Source: Thalassovita mediterranea (GTDB taxonomy: Bacteria; Pseudomonadota; Alphaproteobacteria; Rhodobacterales; Rhodobacteraceae). Taken from it: a DNA stretch of 64,000 bases. Of the stretch, positions 46,799 to 56,719 are shown piece after piece. Location: positions 1-64,000 of the forward strand of contig NZ_CYSF01000012.1 in the NCBI RefSeq assembly GCF_001458435.1, given 5' to 3'. Every line of letters starts with the position of its first letter. Positions within the stretch are counted from its first letter, which is position 1. Made by a program: the position numbers and the translations under genes. A model generated the notes under the pieces. The model saw only the letters and a program-made list of their open reading frames with translations, made no database searches and was not told the DNA's origin.

Positions 46799-48727
46799 AT
46801 GTCAGACAGACCCGATACACCGCTTCTTGATCAGGTGAATACACCTGCGGACCTGAAACGGTTTAATGATGCGCAGCTGCGCCAGATCGCGGACGAACTG
46901 CGTCAGGAAACCATTTCGGCGGTGTCGGAAACCGGCGGCCATTTGGGCGCTGGTTTGGGCGTTGTTGAATTGACCGTGGCGATCCACTCGGTCTTTGACA
47001 CCCCGAAGGACAAATTGATCTGGGACGTCAGCCATCAGTGCTACCCGCACAAGATCCTGACTGGCCGTCGCGATCGCATTCGTACCCTGCGCCAGCAGGA
47101 CGGGTTGTCGGGGTTCACCAAACGGTCGGAATCGCCCTTTGATCCCTTCGGCGCGGCGCACAGCTCTACCTCGATCTCGGCGGCGCTGGGCTTTGCCGTG
47201 GCGCGCGATCTGGGCGGCGTGATTGACACCGGTCTGGGCGATGCAATTGCGGTGATCGGCGATGGATCGATGTCGGCTGGCATGGCGTTTGAGGCGATGA
47301 ACAACGCGGGCCATCTGGGCAAGCGGCTGTTTGTGGTGCTGAACGACAACGACATGTCGATCGCCCCACCCGTTGGCGCGCTGTCGAACTATCTGAACCG
47401 CCTGTATACGGTTGAGCCGCTGCAAGACATCAAGCAGGCCGCCAAGGGCGCGGTTAGCCTGTTGCCCGAACCTTTCCGTGAAGGGGCGAAGCGGGCCAAG
47501 GAAATGCTGAAGGGCATGACCATTGGCGGCACCCTGTTCGAGGAATTGGGCTTTACCTATGTGGGTCCGGTGGACGGTCACGATATGGGCCAGCTGCTGC
47601 AGGTCATGCGCACGCTGAAAGCCCGCGCAACTGGTCCGGTGCTGATCCATGTGCAGACCAAAAAGGGCAAAGGCTACGCCCCCGCAGAGGCGGCGATTGA
47701 TAAGGGCCATGCAACGGCCAAGTTTGATGTGCTGACCGGCAAACAGCACAAAACGCCGTCGAACGCGCCCAGCTACACCAGCGTCTTTTCCAAGGCGCTG
47801 CTGGCCGAGGCCGCAGTGGATGACAAGATCACCGCTGTGACCGCCGCAATGCCGGATGGCACCGGCCTTAGCCTGTTTGCCGAACGCTATCCCAGCCGTT
47901 GCTTTGACGTGGCGATTGCCGAACAGCACGGCGTGACCTTTGCCGCCGGTCTGGCGGCGGGCGGGATGAAACCGTTCTGCGCGATGTATTCAACCTTCCT
48001 GCAGCGTGGCTACGATCAGGTGGTTCATGACGTGGCGATCCAGCGCCTGCCTGTGCGCTTTGCCATCGACCGCGCCGGTCTGGTGGGCGCCGATGGGGCG
48101 ACCCATGCGGGCAGCTTTGACACCGCGTTTTTGGCGAACCTGCCGGGCATCGTGGTGATGGCCGCCGCGGACGAGGCAGAGCTGATGCATATGGTGGCCA
48201 CCGCCGCTGCGCATGATGAAGGGCCGATCGCCTTCCGTTACCCGCGTGGTGAGGGTGAGGGCGTCGATCTGCCCGAGCGCGGCACCCCGCTGGAAATTGG
48301 CAAGGGCCGGATGATTCAGGAGGGTGCCCGCGTGGCGATCCTGTCCTTTGGCACCCGTCTGTCAGAGGTGATGAAAGCCTGCGACGCGCTGGCGGCCAAG
48401 GGGATCACCCCCACAGTGGCCGATGCCCGCTTTGCCAAGCCGCTGGATGAGGATCTGATCCGTGATCTGGTCGCCAACCATGAGGCGCTGATCACCATCG
48501 AAGAGGGGGCCGTTGGTGGTTTCGGCAGCCATGTGGCGCAGTTCCTCGCAGAGGAAGGGCTGTTTGATAATGGTCTGAAATACCGTTCGATGGTGCTGCC
48601 GGATATCTTCATTGATCAGGCCAGCCCCAAGGCGATGTATGACGTCGCGGGCCTGAATGCCTCGGATATTGAGGCCAAGGTGCTGTCGGTTCTGGGCGTC
48701 GCCCGTCTGGATGAAAAACGCGCCTGA
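46799..48727 (+). CDS. dxs: 1-deoxy-D-xylulose-5-phosphate synthase
   Basis: First step of the MEP pathway: pyruvate plus glyceraldehyde 3-phosphate to DXP, thiamine-diphosphate dependent. 642 residues. TPP motif [34 protein letters not shown], and KGKGYAPAE in the N-terminal part; [12 protein letters not shown] with the catalytic Glu in the second. Strong ribosome site (ggagggg) before ATG. Third gene of the xseB-ispA-dxs operon. Confidence 0.97.
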   Translation: MSDRPDTPLLDQVNTPADLKRFNDAQLRQIADELRQETISAVSETGGHLGAGLGVVELTVAIHSVFDTPKDKLIWDVSHQCYPHKILTGRRDRIRTLRQQDGLSGFTKRSESPFDPFGAAHSSTSISAALGFAVARDLGGVIDTGLGDAIAVIGDGSMSAGMAFEAMNNAGHLGKRLFVVLNDNDMSIAPPVGALSNYLNRLYTVEPLQDIKQAAKGAVSLLPEPFREGAKRAKEMLKGMTIGGTLFEELGFTYVGPVDGHDMGQLLQVMRTLKARATGPVLIHVQTKKGKGYAPAEAAIDKGHATAKFDVLTGKQHKTPSNAPSYTSVFSKALLAEAAVDDKITAVTAAMPDGTGLSLFAERYPSRCFDVAIAEQHGVTFAAGLAAGGMKPFCAMYSTFLQRGYDQVVHDVAIQRLPVRFAIDRAGLVGADGATHAGSFDTAFLANLPGIVVMAAADEAELMHMVATAAAHDEGPIAFRYPRGEGEGVDLPERGTPLEIGKGRMIQEGARVAILSFGTRLSEVMKACDALAAKGITPTVADARFAKPLDEDLIRDLVANHEALITIEEGAVGGFGSHVAQFLAEEGLFDNGLKYRSMVLPDIFIDQASPKAMYDVAGLNASDIEAKVLSVLGVARLDEKRA

Positions 48728-48746
48728 TTGGGCGTTAGATTGTGAT

Positions 48747-48774
48747 CCTCAGCGCGTTCATTGCGCTGAGGTTT
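48747..48774. terminator. terminator overlapping the end of the epimerase gene
   Basis: Stem cctcagcgc / gcgctgagg (48747-48755 and 48763-48771) with loop gttcatt. The convergent epimerase stop lies inside the loop, so this hairpin serves both genes. Confidence 0.75.
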
Positions 48775-49618
48775 CCGCCGCCAACAGCGCGGCCAACCCG
48801 CTACGGTAATCTGGATATTTCAGCGTAACGCCCAATTCATCGCGAATGCGGTCGTTTCGCACGCGCTTTGACTCGGCATAGAAACTGCGCGCCATTGGCG
48901 TCATCTCGGCGGTTTCATAATCCACCGCTTCGGGCACTGGCAGGTTCAGCAGTTCCGCTGCGTGGGCGATCACATCCTCTGGCGGGGCGGGATCATTGTC
49001 ACACATGTTGTAGATCGCGCCGGGATTGGGGCGGTTGATCGACGCCAGCAGGATCTGTGCAATATCCTCCACATGGATGCGGCTGAACACCTGACCTTCC
49101 TTGATGATGCGCCGCGCGGTGCCATTGCGCACCTTGGCAAAGGGGCCGCGTCCGGGACCATAAATGCCCGCAAGGCGGAAGATATGCAGTGGCAGGTCAG
49201 GGAGCGCCTGCCATGCCGCCTCTGCCTCCACCCGCAATTGCCCGCGTTTGGTCGAGGGGCTGAGCGGTGTATCCTCATCCACCCAGCCGCCTTGGTGGTC
49301 GCCATAAACGCCAGTGGTGGACAGGTAGCCGGCCCATTCATATTGATCCGCACGTTCAGCGATTTGGCTGGCGTAGCGGTTCAGCACCGGATCGCCCTCT
49401 GCATTCGGGCCGGCAGAGATCAACAGGTGGCTGGCCGTCGCGATATAATCGCTCAGATCCTCATCCCATAGTACCGGCTCAACGCCCGCCGCACGCAACG
49501 CATCGCATTTTTCCGCCTTGCGCGTGGTGCCGATCACCCGCCATCCCAGTGGCACCAGTAGGTCGGCCAGCGCCGCCGCAGAATAGCCGTGGCCGAAGGA
49601 AAGCAGGGTCTTGGTCAT
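48758..49618 (-). CDS. NAD-dependent epimerase/dehydratase family protein, YeeZ-like
   Basis: 286 residues from ATG 49618 (gaggcc upstream); a longer frame from 49684 lacks a site. Rossmann loop near the start (SFGHGYSAAALADLLV, GHGYSA in place of the usual GGxGxxG), then STTGVYGDHQGGW and FRLAGIYGPGRGPF, matching SDR members such as E. coli YeeZ. Substrate unknown. Convergent with dxs. Confidence 0.8.
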   Translation of the reverse strand: MTKTLLSFGHGYSAAALADLLVPLGWRVIGTTRKAEKCDALRAAGVEPVLWDEDLSDYIATASHLLISAGPNAEGDPVLNRYASQIAERADQYEWAGYLSTTGVYGDHQGGWVDEDTPLSPSTKRGQLRVEAEAAWQALPDLPLHIFRLAGIYGPGRGPFAKVRNGTARRIIKEGQVFSRIHVEDIAQILLASINRPNPGAIYNMCDNDPAPPEDVIAHAAELLNLPVPEAVDYETAEMTPMARSFYAESKRVRNDRIRDELGVTLKYPDYRSGLAALLAAETSAQ

Positions 49619-49638
49619 AGTGGGCCTCATGTCAGGGA

Positions 49639-50070
49639 TCAGGCGACCTGAGCTTTGCGCAGCAGCGCTTCGGTCACTTCGCATCTGGTGCCGTCATAAA
49701 ACATCTCTACCACCTGTGCAAAGACAGGCGGCGCGCCTGCAACATGCGAAAATAGCGTCGCACAGCTGCGCAGTTTCAGCGCATCCACAGGGCCAAGGAT
49801 CATATCGGCAGGCTGATCGAGGTGTTGCAGCATCAGGTCCATCATATGCAGCAATCTGGGCCCCAGCACCGGATGGTCAAGGTAGGCTGTGGCCTCTGCC
49901 AGCGACTCGATCCCATAGTGTAGCGCGGTGTCTGATCGGCCCAACCCAATGAGTTGCGGATAGATGTACCACATCCAATGGCTGACCTTTCGGCCCTCGC
50001 TCACCTCACGTTCCGCGGTGGCATAGCTACGCTCTTGGGCGGCGATGAAACGGGACAGGTCGTAGGTCAT
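49639..50070 (-). CDS. DUF1810 family protein
   Basis: 143 residues from ATG 50070. The sequence MTYDLSRFIAAQERSYATAE and KVSHWMWYIYPQLIGLGRS is the DUF1810 signature, which occurs in many proteobacteria; the role is unknown. Followed closely by the epimerase gene (20 bases). A longer frame upstream adds 27 residues that do not match. Confidence 0.85.
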   Translation of the reverse strand: MTYDLSRFIAAQERSYATAEREVSEGRKVSHWMWYIYPQLIGLGRSDTALHYGIESLAEATAYLDHPVLGPRLLHMMDLMLQHLDQPADMILGPVDALKLRSCATLFSHVAGAPPVFAQVVEMFYDGTRCEVTEALLRKAQVA

Positions 50071-50241
50071 GTGCGGGGTGGCCAATGGATCAGGGTGCTG
50101 TGAGGGACAGGATGACAAGTTTCGCAACCTAGCGAAAGGCCGCCATACCAAAGAGATTTGCCCATAAGCTGCGCTTTCTGCCGCCCGCCTGCTTGCGGCG
50201 ACCTGTTCCCCGTGCCAACGTCAGGGAAAAGGGAACGCGAA

Positions 50242-51726
50242 ATGCCCCAAGATATTCCAGACCATTTGATTGAAACCCCGATCCTGCCAGACGCAGAAAG
50301 TTTCAGCGATCCAGAGGCAGCCGTTGCCCGCCTAGAGGCGCTGTATCACGGTTCCACTGCCTTCCTGATTGAGAAGTTCCGCGATGTGATGGCGGTGTGC
50401 TCTGCCGATCGTCGTTACCGCGCTTATTATCCAGAGGTGCGGATCACCACCACCACCCATGCCAAGGTGGACAGCCGGTTGAGCTTTGGCCATCTGGCGC
50501 AGCCCGGCACCTTTGCCGCGACGATCACGCGGCCGGATCTGTTCCGCAATTACCTGTGCCAACAGATCGCGCTGTTGATCAAGAACCACGGCGTAGATGT
50601 GCAGGTTGGCCTGTCCGATACCCCGATCCCCGTGCATTTCGCTGTCGCGGGGCAGGGGGACATCACCGTGCCGCAGGAAGGCGCGGGTAGTTTCGTGCTG
50701 CGCGATGTGTTCGACGTGCCGGATCTGGCGACGACCAATGATGACATCGTGAACGGCACCTATCAGGTGCCGGATTGTGGCACCCTGCCGCTGGGCCCGT
50801 TTACCGCGCAGCGGGTGGATTATTCGCTGGCCCGCCTCAGCCACTACACCGCCACCGATCCAGAGCATTTCCAGAACCACGTGTTGTTCACCAACTATCA
50901 GTTCTACGTCTCGGAATTTGAAGGCTACGCGCGCCAGATGCTGGCCGATCCTGACAGCGGCTACACCTCCTTCGTTGCGACTGGCAATGTAGAGATTACG
51001 GGTGCCGATCAGCCCCTACCGCCGACGGAAAAGATGCCGCAGATGCCGACCTATCACCTGAAACGGGCGGATGGATCGGGCATTACGCTGGTCAACATCG
51101 GGGTTGGCCCGTCAAACGCCAAAACAGCCACCGATCATATCGCGGTGCTGCGCCCTCATGCCTGGATCATGGTCGGGCACTGTGCCGGTCTGCGATCCAG
51201 TCAGAGCCTGGGGGACTTTGTCCTCGCCCATGCCTATCTGCGTGAGGATAGGGTGCTGGATGATGATCTGCCGGTTTGGGTCCCGATCCCCGCGCTGGCT
51301 GAAATTCAAATCGCAATGGAAGAGGCCGTCGCGGTTGAAACCCAGCTGGAAGGCTATGACCTGAAACGGGTGATGCGCACCGGCACGGTGGCCAGTCTGG
51401 ACAACCGCAATTGGGAACTGCGCGATCAGTCGGGGCCAGTGCAACGGCTCAGCCAATCGCGCGCCATTGCGCTGGATATGGAAAGCGCGACCATCGCCGC
51501 AAACGGCTTCCGCTTTCGGGTTCCATACGGCACCTTGCTGTGCGTCAGCGATAAACCGCTGCACGGCGAGTTGAAATTGCCGGGAATGGCTTCTGACTTC
51601 TATAAAACACAGGTTTCGCGCCATTTGCTTATTGGCATTCGGGCCATGGAAAGGCTAAGGGAGATGCCGTTGGAGCGCATTCACAGTCGAAAACTGCGCA
51701 GTTTCGATGAGACGGCGTTCCTGTAA
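50242..51726 (+). CDS. amn: AMP nucleosidase
   Basis: Splits AMP into adenine and ribose 5-phosphate, adjusting adenylate pools. 494 residues from ATG 50242 (agggaaaagggaa upstream); an earlier in-frame start has no site. N-terminal regulatory domain, then a nucleoside phosphorylase-like C-terminal domain with MVGHCAGLRSSQSLGDFVLA and ALDMESATIAANGF. Size and these segments fit the bacterial Amn family. Divergent from DUF1810. Confidence 0.93.
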   Translation: MPQDIPDHLIETPILPDAESFSDPEAAVARLEALYHGSTAFLIEKFRDVMAVCSADRRYRAYYPEVRITTTTHAKVDSRLSFGHLAQPGTFAATITRPDLFRNYLCQQIALLIKNHGVDVQVGLSDTPIPVHFAVAGQGDITVPQEGAGSFVLRDVFDVPDLATTNDDIVNGTYQVPDCGTLPLGPFTAQRVDYSLARLSHYTATDPEHFQNHVLFTNYQFYVSEFEGYARQMLADPDSGYTSFVATGNVEITGADQPLPPTEKMPQMPTYHLKRADGSGITLVNIGVGPSNAKTATDHIAVLRPHAWIMVGHCAGLRSSQSLGDFVLAHAYLREDRVLDDDLPVWVPIPALAEIQIAMEEAVAVETQLEGYDLKRVMRTGTVASLDNRNWELRDQSGPVQRLSQSRAIALDMESATIAANGFRFRVPYGTLLCVSDKPLHGELKLPGMASDFYKTQVSRHLLIGIRAMERLREMPLERIHSRKLRSFDETAFL

Positions 51727-51857
51727 TCGGATTAACCCGTATTTTTTACTTGTTTCGGTGCTGTTGCAGATCACAATCCGTTGTGTTTATACGCCAGATA
51801 CCGTTAACTATGCGCGATGAGGCCCAAGTGATCGGGCGAATTAAGGAGACCTAAAAA

Positions 51858-52145
51858 ATGGCAAAACCGATGACCAAAACTCAGCTGGTCGCTGCTCTGG
51901 CCGAGGAAATGGGCGCGGAAAAGAAAACCGCAAGCGCTGCACTGGACGCTGTTGTGTCGATCATCACCAAAGAAGTATCGGGTGGCGGCGCCGTAACCCT
52001 GCCCGGCATCGGCAAGATCTATTGCCGCGAACGCCCCGAGCGTATGGTGCGCAACCCTGCCACCGGTGAGCAGATCAAAAAAGAAGCGGACAAGGTTGTG
52101 AAAATGACCATCGCGAAAGCGCTGAAAGACAGCGTAAACGCCTAA
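51858..52145 (+). CDS. hupB: HU-family DNA-binding protein
   Basis: 95 residues, N-terminal helices (MAKPMTKTQLVAALAEEMGA) then the DNA-binding beta arm with the GIGKIYCRERPERMVRNPAT segment in place of the common GFGTF. It bends and packages DNA. A strong aaggaga site precedes ATG, and a terminator follows, so it is a single-gene unit. Alanine and lysine-rich as HU usually is. Confidence 0.95.
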   Translation: MAKPMTKTQLVAALAEEMGAEKKTASAALDAVVSIITKEVSGGGAVTLPGIGKIYCRERPERMVRNPATGEQIKKEADKVVKMTIAKALKDSVNA

Positions 52146-52181
52146 GTTCGCATCCGTCATTGCACGGATCAGAATACGGAA

Positions 52182-52207
52182 AGGGTCGCCTGCGGGCGGC
52201 CCTTTTT
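52182..52207 (+). terminator. intrinsic terminator of the HU gene
   Basis: Stem agggtcgcc / ggcggccct with one T-G pair, then five T. Confidence 0.85.
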
Positions 52208-52241
52208 GTTTGGTCGGGCATCAGGACTTAGAGGCAAAGGA

Positions 52242-52628
52242 TCAGAGGAAAGTTTGCACTTCGATCAGGTAGCCATTCGGGTCCTCGCAAAAGAAACTGT
52301 AGATGCCGAAGGCCTCGATCGTTTCGGGGGCTCCTCGGCAGGGCACACCTTTGGCCTGTAGCGCCTGATAGTAGCCATCCACATCGTCATGCAGCAGGGT
52401 AATCATGCCGCCCTGTGGCTGTACCACCCGATCCTCAAAGGCGCGGCAGACGCCGATATAGCTGTTGGGGCCTGTCTGGTAAATCCGCGCTGCGCCTGCG
52501 TCCCGCCACAGCGTTAGGCCAAGGGCATCGTGATAAAATGTGGCGGCTTTTTCCAGATCCTCGCAATAAACCCAGGTGATCATGCCGGTGATCATAGATG
52601 TGATTTCGGTGCCTGTGCCGTCCTGCAT
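52242..52628 (-). CDS. VOC-superfamily (glyoxalase-like) protein
   Basis: 128 residues, ATG 52628 with ggggat seven bases upstream. WVYCEDLEKAATFYHDALGL and FCEDPNGYLIEVQTFL are typical for the betaalphabetabetabeta fold. Substrate not evident; family members include glyoxalase, bleomycin-resistance and dioxygenase proteins. Confidence 0.8.
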   Translation of the reverse strand: MQDGTGTEITSMITGMITWVYCEDLEKAATFYHDALGLTLWRDAGAARIYQTGPNSYIGVCRAFEDRVVQPQGGMITLLHDDVDGYYQALQAKGVPCRGAPETIEAFGIYSFFCEDPNGYLIEVQTFL

Positions 52629-52721
52629 GTTTTGTATCCCCGTAGTTCTCTGGCTTGTCGGTTAGGCCAGCAGCATGTTAGCGGGGAATAGGGAAGCACG
52701 GGACATAGGGTAGGGCAAGGC

Positions 52722-53597
52722 ATGAACGCAGGTGCAATCGGGTTGGGTTTGGCCTTTGCCTTTATGTGGTCGTCGGCCTTCACCTCGGCGCGGGTGATTG
52801 TGGAATACGCCCCGCCTCTTGCCTCTCTTTCGCTGCGGTTTCTGATTTCCGGCCTGCTGGGCGTGATGATCGCGCGGATGCTGGGGCAGTCGTTCCGGCT
52901 GACCCCTGCGCAATGGCGGGCGACGGTGATTTTCGGGATCTGTCAGAACGCGCTGTATCTTGGGCTGAACTTTGTTGCCATGCAATGGGTGGAGGCGTCG
53001 CTGGCGTCGATCATCGCGTCCACCATGCCGTTGATGGTGGCGATTGCAGGTTGGCTGGTGTTTCGCGAACGGCTGTCCCCACTTGCGCTGGCTGGGCTGG
53101 GATTGGGTATTGTCGGCGTGGTGCTGATCATGGGCGCCCGTATCGGCGCTGGTGTGGACCTGTTGGGGGTCGCGCTGTGCTTCATCGCGGCGGCGGCGCT
53201 GACGGTGGCAACACTGGCGGTGCGCGGGGCTTCCTCCGGTGGCAATGTGATGATGATCGTTGGCTTGCAGATGCTGATTGGGTCCGCGGTGCTGGCAGTG
53301 CCGGCGGCACTGTTTGAACCGCTAGAGGTCACGTGGAGCTGGCAGTTGGTCGTGGCCTTTGCCTACACCACATTGGTGCCGGGATTGGCGGCCACATGGG
53401 TGTGGTTCACGCTGGTCAACCGCATCGGCGCGGTGAAGGCGGCAACCTTCCACTTCCTCAACCCGTTTTTTGGCGTCGCAATTGCGGCAGCTTTGCTGGG
53501 CGAACAACTGGGGTTGAGCGACGTGGTGGGAGTTGTGGTGATCGCGGCGGGGATTCTGGCCGTGCAATTGTCGAAACAAACACCCACGACCTCGTGA
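52722..53597 (+). CDS. DMT-family (EamA) transporter
   Basis: 291 residues, about ten hydrophobic segments in two EamA repeats. SAFTSARVIVEYAPPLASL and ASLASIIASTMPLMVAIAG are typical motifs. Divergent from the VOC gene. No clue to substrate. The second DMT-type transporter of the window and not a close copy of the first. Confidence 0.85.
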   Translation: MNAGAIGLGLAFAFMWSSAFTSARVIVEYAPPLASLSLRFLISGLLGVMIARMLGQSFRLTPAQWRATVIFGICQNALYLGLNFVAMQWVEASLASIIASTMPLMVAIAGWLVFRERLSPLALAGLGLGIVGVVLIMGARIGAGVDLLGVALCFIAAAALTVATLAVRGASSGGNVMMIVGLQMLIGSAVLAVPAALFEPLEVTWSWQLVVAFAYTTLVPGLAATWVWFTLVNRIGAVKAATFHFLNPFFGVAIAAALLGEQLGLSDVVGVVVIAAGILAVQLSKQTPTTS

Positions 53598-53654
53598 TCC
53601 GCTGTCAGGGTATTGTCGGGTGACTCGCGCGTTGGCGCGCGGCATCTTGGCGGT

Positions 53655-54368
53655 ATGGAACTGTTTTTTGGCTACCTTGCTGGTCTGCTGACCCTGATCA
53701 ACCCCTGCGTTTTGCCGGTGTTGCCGATTGTGCTGACCGGCGCCTTGCAGGCGCATCGGCTGGGGCCTGTTGCGCTGGCGTTGGGTATGGGCGTCAGCTT
53801 CGTCAGTTTTGGCCTGCTGATTAGCGGATTTGGCTTTGCGCTGGGTATTGATCAACAGATGATTTCCGACGCCGGTGCGGTGTTGATGATCGGCTTTGGC
53901 CTGATCCTGTTGGTGCCACGATTTTCGGCCGCTTTTTCCACGGCGACGGCGGGCATGGCGGCCTCTGCCGATGGGCAGATGAACAGTGTCGATCATACGT
54001 CGCTGCGTGGTCAGTTTCTGGGTGGTCTGCTGTTGGGGGCGGTTTGGTCGCCCTGTATCGGGCCAACGCTGGGCGGGGCGATTTCGTTGGCGTCGCAGGG
54101 CGGTAGCCTTTTGTGGGCGGGGGCGATCATGGTCAGTTTCGCTGCCGGCGTCGGCACGTTGATCCTGGCGTTGGGCTATGGCGCGCGGGGTCTGTTGACC
54201 CGCCACAAGGGTGTGATGCGCGTGATTGCTGAAAAAGCACGCCCTGCGATGGGCATTGTCTTTCTGTTGGTGGGCACTGCGCTACTTTTCCGTTTGCAAC
54301 ACTATGCCGAAGCTTGGGCCGTGAACGCGCTGCCCTATAGGTTACAGGATCTGTCGGTCCGTTTTTGA
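53655..54368 (+). CDS. CcdA-family membrane electron-transfer protein
   Basis: 237 residues with six hydrophobic segments. The paired cysteines occur in INPCVLPVLPI (near 18) and VWSPCIGPTL (about 133), the typical CcdA arrangement that carries reducing power from cytoplasmic thioredoxin to the periplasm. Start at ATG 53655; a GTG 14 codons before is in frame. It is followed in 18 bases by a Tat-exported thioredoxin, which would be its periplasmic partner. Role in cytochrome c or other thiol maturation is inferred. Confidence 0.82.
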   Translation: MELFFGYLAGLLTLINPCVLPVLPIVLTGALQAHRLGPVALALGMGVSFVSFGLLISGFGFALGIDQQMISDAGAVLMIGFGLILLVPRFSAAFSTATAGMAASADGQMNSVDHTSLRGQFLGGLLLGAVWSPCIGPTLGGAISLASQGGSLLWAGAIMVSFAAGVGTLILALGYGARGLLTRHKGVMRVIAEKARPAMGIVFLLVGTALLFRLQHYAEAWAVNALPYRLQDLSVRF

Positions 54369-54386
54369 TTTGAAGGAGAGATGGGA

Positions 54387-54803
54387 ATGAAACGTCGGGA
54401 CTTTATCGCGCTGGGCGCCGCTGGACTGGCAACCGCTGTACTGGCCCCTGCCGCGCAGGCGGCGGCGCTGAATTACAGCGAAGGTCTGGTGAAAAAGCAC
54501 CTCGCCGCAGGGGACACCGTGTTTCTGGATTTCAAGGCCAGCTGGTGCAGCACCTGCGCCGCGCAGGAACGTGTGATCAAGGCGCTGATGGCGGATAACC
54601 CAGCCTATGGCGAAAAGATCGTGTTCATCGATGTGGATTGGGATCAGTTTGGCCGCTCCGATCTGGTGAAGGAACTGCGCATCCCCCGCCGGTCCACCCT
54701 TGTGGCGCTGAAGGGCGACGAAGAGCTGGGGCGTATCATTGCGCAAACCAGCCGTAGCGTGATCAAGGATTTGATGGACAAGGCGCTGACAGCTGCATCC
54801 TGA
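54387..54803 (+). CDS. thioredoxin-like protein with Tat signal
   Basis: 138 residues from ATG 54387 (aaggag eight bases upstream); an ATG six bases earlier is also in frame but too close to the site. The N-terminus MKRRDFIALGAAGLA has the twin-arginine signature; cut near AQAAA. SWCSTCAAQERV gives the CxxC redox pair. Predicted periplasmic partner of the CcdA protein upstream. Confidence 0.82.
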   Translation: MKRRDFIALGAAGLATAVLAPAAQAAALNYSEGLVKKHLAAGDTVFLDFKASWCSTCAAQERVIKALMADNPAYGEKIVFIDVDWDQFGRSDLVKELRIPRRSTLVALKGDEELGRIIAQTSRSVIKDLMDKALTAAS

Positions 54804-54821
54804 CGGGTGCAGGCCGTCGTG

Positions 54822-55490
54822 TCAGGTAAACCAGTGTTCTGGCGCGGGCTGTCCCAGTTCGGTCGCCAGATCACGCAGGTAACGCATTAGCACAGCGACC
54901 CGTTCTGCGGCGATCTGCTGGCCCGTTTGGGTCAGTATCCCATCGCCCAAGCGCAGCAGTTTCACCGCGAAATGATCCAGCGTCTGGGTGCCATCATCCA
55001 GTGGCCGCGCAGTGGCAAAGGGGTCATCCGTGGCATAAAGCGGGCGGCCCAAACTGCCCGAAACAGCAAAGCATCGCGCCAACCCGATTGCGCCGATGGC
55101 GTCTAGTCGATCTGCATCCCGCAGGATCTGTGCCTCATGGCTTTCAGGCTCTATTCCGGCGGAAAAGCTATGGGCGCGGATCACGTGCTGGGCCGCCGCA
55201 ACCTCGGCCGTGCTATACCCCAGTGCGGTCAGATGTGGCGCTGCAGCCTCTGCTGCAAGGGTAGAGGCGTCGCTGCGGTTCGGTGCATCCTTGGGCAGGT
55301 TCACCAGATCATGCAGGTAGGCACCGGCCAAGAGGATACGCAGATCGCCGCCTTCAGCGGTCGCGATACGTTCACAGGTGGTCCAAACCCGATCCAGATG
55401 CGCCAGATCATGGGCGCTGTCCTGCGCCATCTCCGCCGCCGCGATGGCGCGCAGGGACTGGCGCAGTACCTCGATCTGCGGGGCTGGCAT
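54822..55490 (-). CDS. HD-domain phosphohydrolase
   Basis: 222 residues with the HD metal set: H27 (AHDLAHLDRVW), HD pair in LHDLVNLP and Asp in ILRDADRLDAIGA. Resembles the YedJ-like family. Substrate unknown. The start overlaps the aroC stop (TAATG), so it is cotranscribed with aroC; no functional link to chorismate synthesis is evident. Confidence 0.8.
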   Translation of the reverse strand: MPAPQIEVLRQSLRAIAAAEMAQDSAHDLAHLDRVWTTCERIATAEGGDLRILLAGAYLHDLVNLPKDAPNRSDASTLAAEAAAPHLTALGYSTAEVAAAQHVIRAHSFSAGIEPESHEAQILRDADRLDAIGAIGLARCFAVSGSLGRPLYATDDPFATARPLDDGTQTLDHFAVKLLRLGDGILTQTGQQIAAERVAVLMRYLRDLATELGQPAPEHWFT

Positions 55491-56596
55491 TAACCGATCT
55501 GGCCGCGGTTTTCACCGATCTGACCACGATGCAGCAGCAGATGGTCCAGGATCACACAGGCCATCATAGCCTCTGCCACCGGCACCGCGCGGATACCGAC
55601 GCAGGGATCATGGCGGCCCTTGGTCACCACCTCAATCGGGGTGCCGTCCTTGCGGATCGACTGGCGCGGGGTCAGGATGGACGATGTCGGTTTCACCGCA
55701 AAGCGGACAACAACGTCCTGTCCGGTGGAAATACCACCCAGAATGCCTCCCGCATGGTTGGACGAATAGCGCGGCTGGCCGTCGTTGCCCATGTAGATCT
55801 CATCCGCGTTTTCGGTGCCCTTCAGGCGGGCAGCGGCCATGCCTTCGCCGATCTCAACACCTTTTACGGCGTTGATCGACATCATCGCGGCGGCCAGATC
55901 GGTGTCCAGCTTGTTGTAGATCGGGGCGCCGATCCCGGCGGGGACGCCGCGCGCCACTACTTCGATCACCGCGCCGACGCTGTCGTGATCTTTGCGCAGT
56001 TTTTGCAGGTAATCTTCCCACTTCTGGGCTTCATCCGCGCCTTGGGGAATCCAGAAATCGTTCTGATCAATCGCATCCCAGTCGAACTGGTCGCGGTCAA
56101 TCTCCAGATCGCCCATCTGGGTCATATAGCCCTTGATCTCCAGCCCCGGAACGATGGCCTTGATCGCTTCACGCGCCAGACCACCCGCCGCCACACGCGC
56201 CGCCGTTTCACGGGCAGAGGAGCGTCCGCCGCCGCGATAGTCGCGGTTGCCGTATTTCTGGTGATAGGTGATGTCGGCGTGACCGGGGCGGAAGGTCTGG
56301 GCGATGTCGCCATAATCCTTCGAGCGTTGATCGGTGTTTTCGATCATCAGCTGCACTGGCGTGCCGGTGGTCTTGCCCTCAAACACGCCGGACAGGATTT
56401 TCACCGCGTCAGGTTCGTTGCGCTGGGTGGTGTTTTTGTTCTGACCGGGGCGGCGTTTGTCCAGCCACACCTGCAGCATTTCGGGGGTTACCGGCACCTC
56501 TGGCGGGCAACCGTCCACAGTGGCACCCAGTGCGGGCCCGTGGCTTTCGCCCCAGGTGGTGACACGGAAAAGATGACCGAAAGAATTCATGCTCAT
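55490..56596 (-). CDS. aroC: chorismate synthase
   Basis: Last step of the shikimate pathway, EPSP to chorismate, needing reduced FMN. 368 residues. [35 protein letters not shown] and [18 protein letters not shown] are signature blocks. Start with aaagggggcg upstream. Downstream HD gene overlaps by one base. Confidence 0.97.
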   Translation of the reverse strand: MSMNSFGHLFRVTTWGESHGPALGATVDGCPPEVPVTPEMLQVWLDKRRPGQNKNTTQRNEPDAVKILSGVFEGKTTGTPVQLMIENTDQRSKDYGDIAQTFRPGHADITYHQKYGNRDYRGGGRSSARETAARVAAGGLAREAIKAIVPGLEIKGYMTQMGDLEIDRDQFDWDAIDQNDFWIPQGADEAQKWEDYLQKLRKDHDSVGAVIEVVARGVPAGIGAPIYNKLDTDLAAAMMSINAVKGVEIGEGMAAARLKGTENADEIYMGNDGQPRYSSNHAGGILGGISTGQDVVVRFAVKPTSSILTPRQSIRKDGTPIEVVTKGRHDPCVGIRAVPVAEAMMACVILDHLLLHRGQIGENRGQIG

Positions 56597-56663
56597 GTGG
56601 GCGCCCCCTTTGTTCCCATTCCCTTTAGCGGGATTGTCGGGATGGGGAAAGCGTCGGAACGTG

Positions 56664-56695
56664 AAAAAAGGCCACGCGCAGTTGGGGGCGTGGCC
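56664..56695 (-). terminator. intrinsic terminator of the beta-barrel gene
   Basis: On the minus strand ggccacgc / gcgtggcc with a 10-base loop and then six T. It lies between the beta-barrel gene and aroC, so aroC has its own promoter. Confidence 0.85.
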
Positions 56696-56719
56696 TTTGT
56701 GGTGGATTTCGAACCGGCC

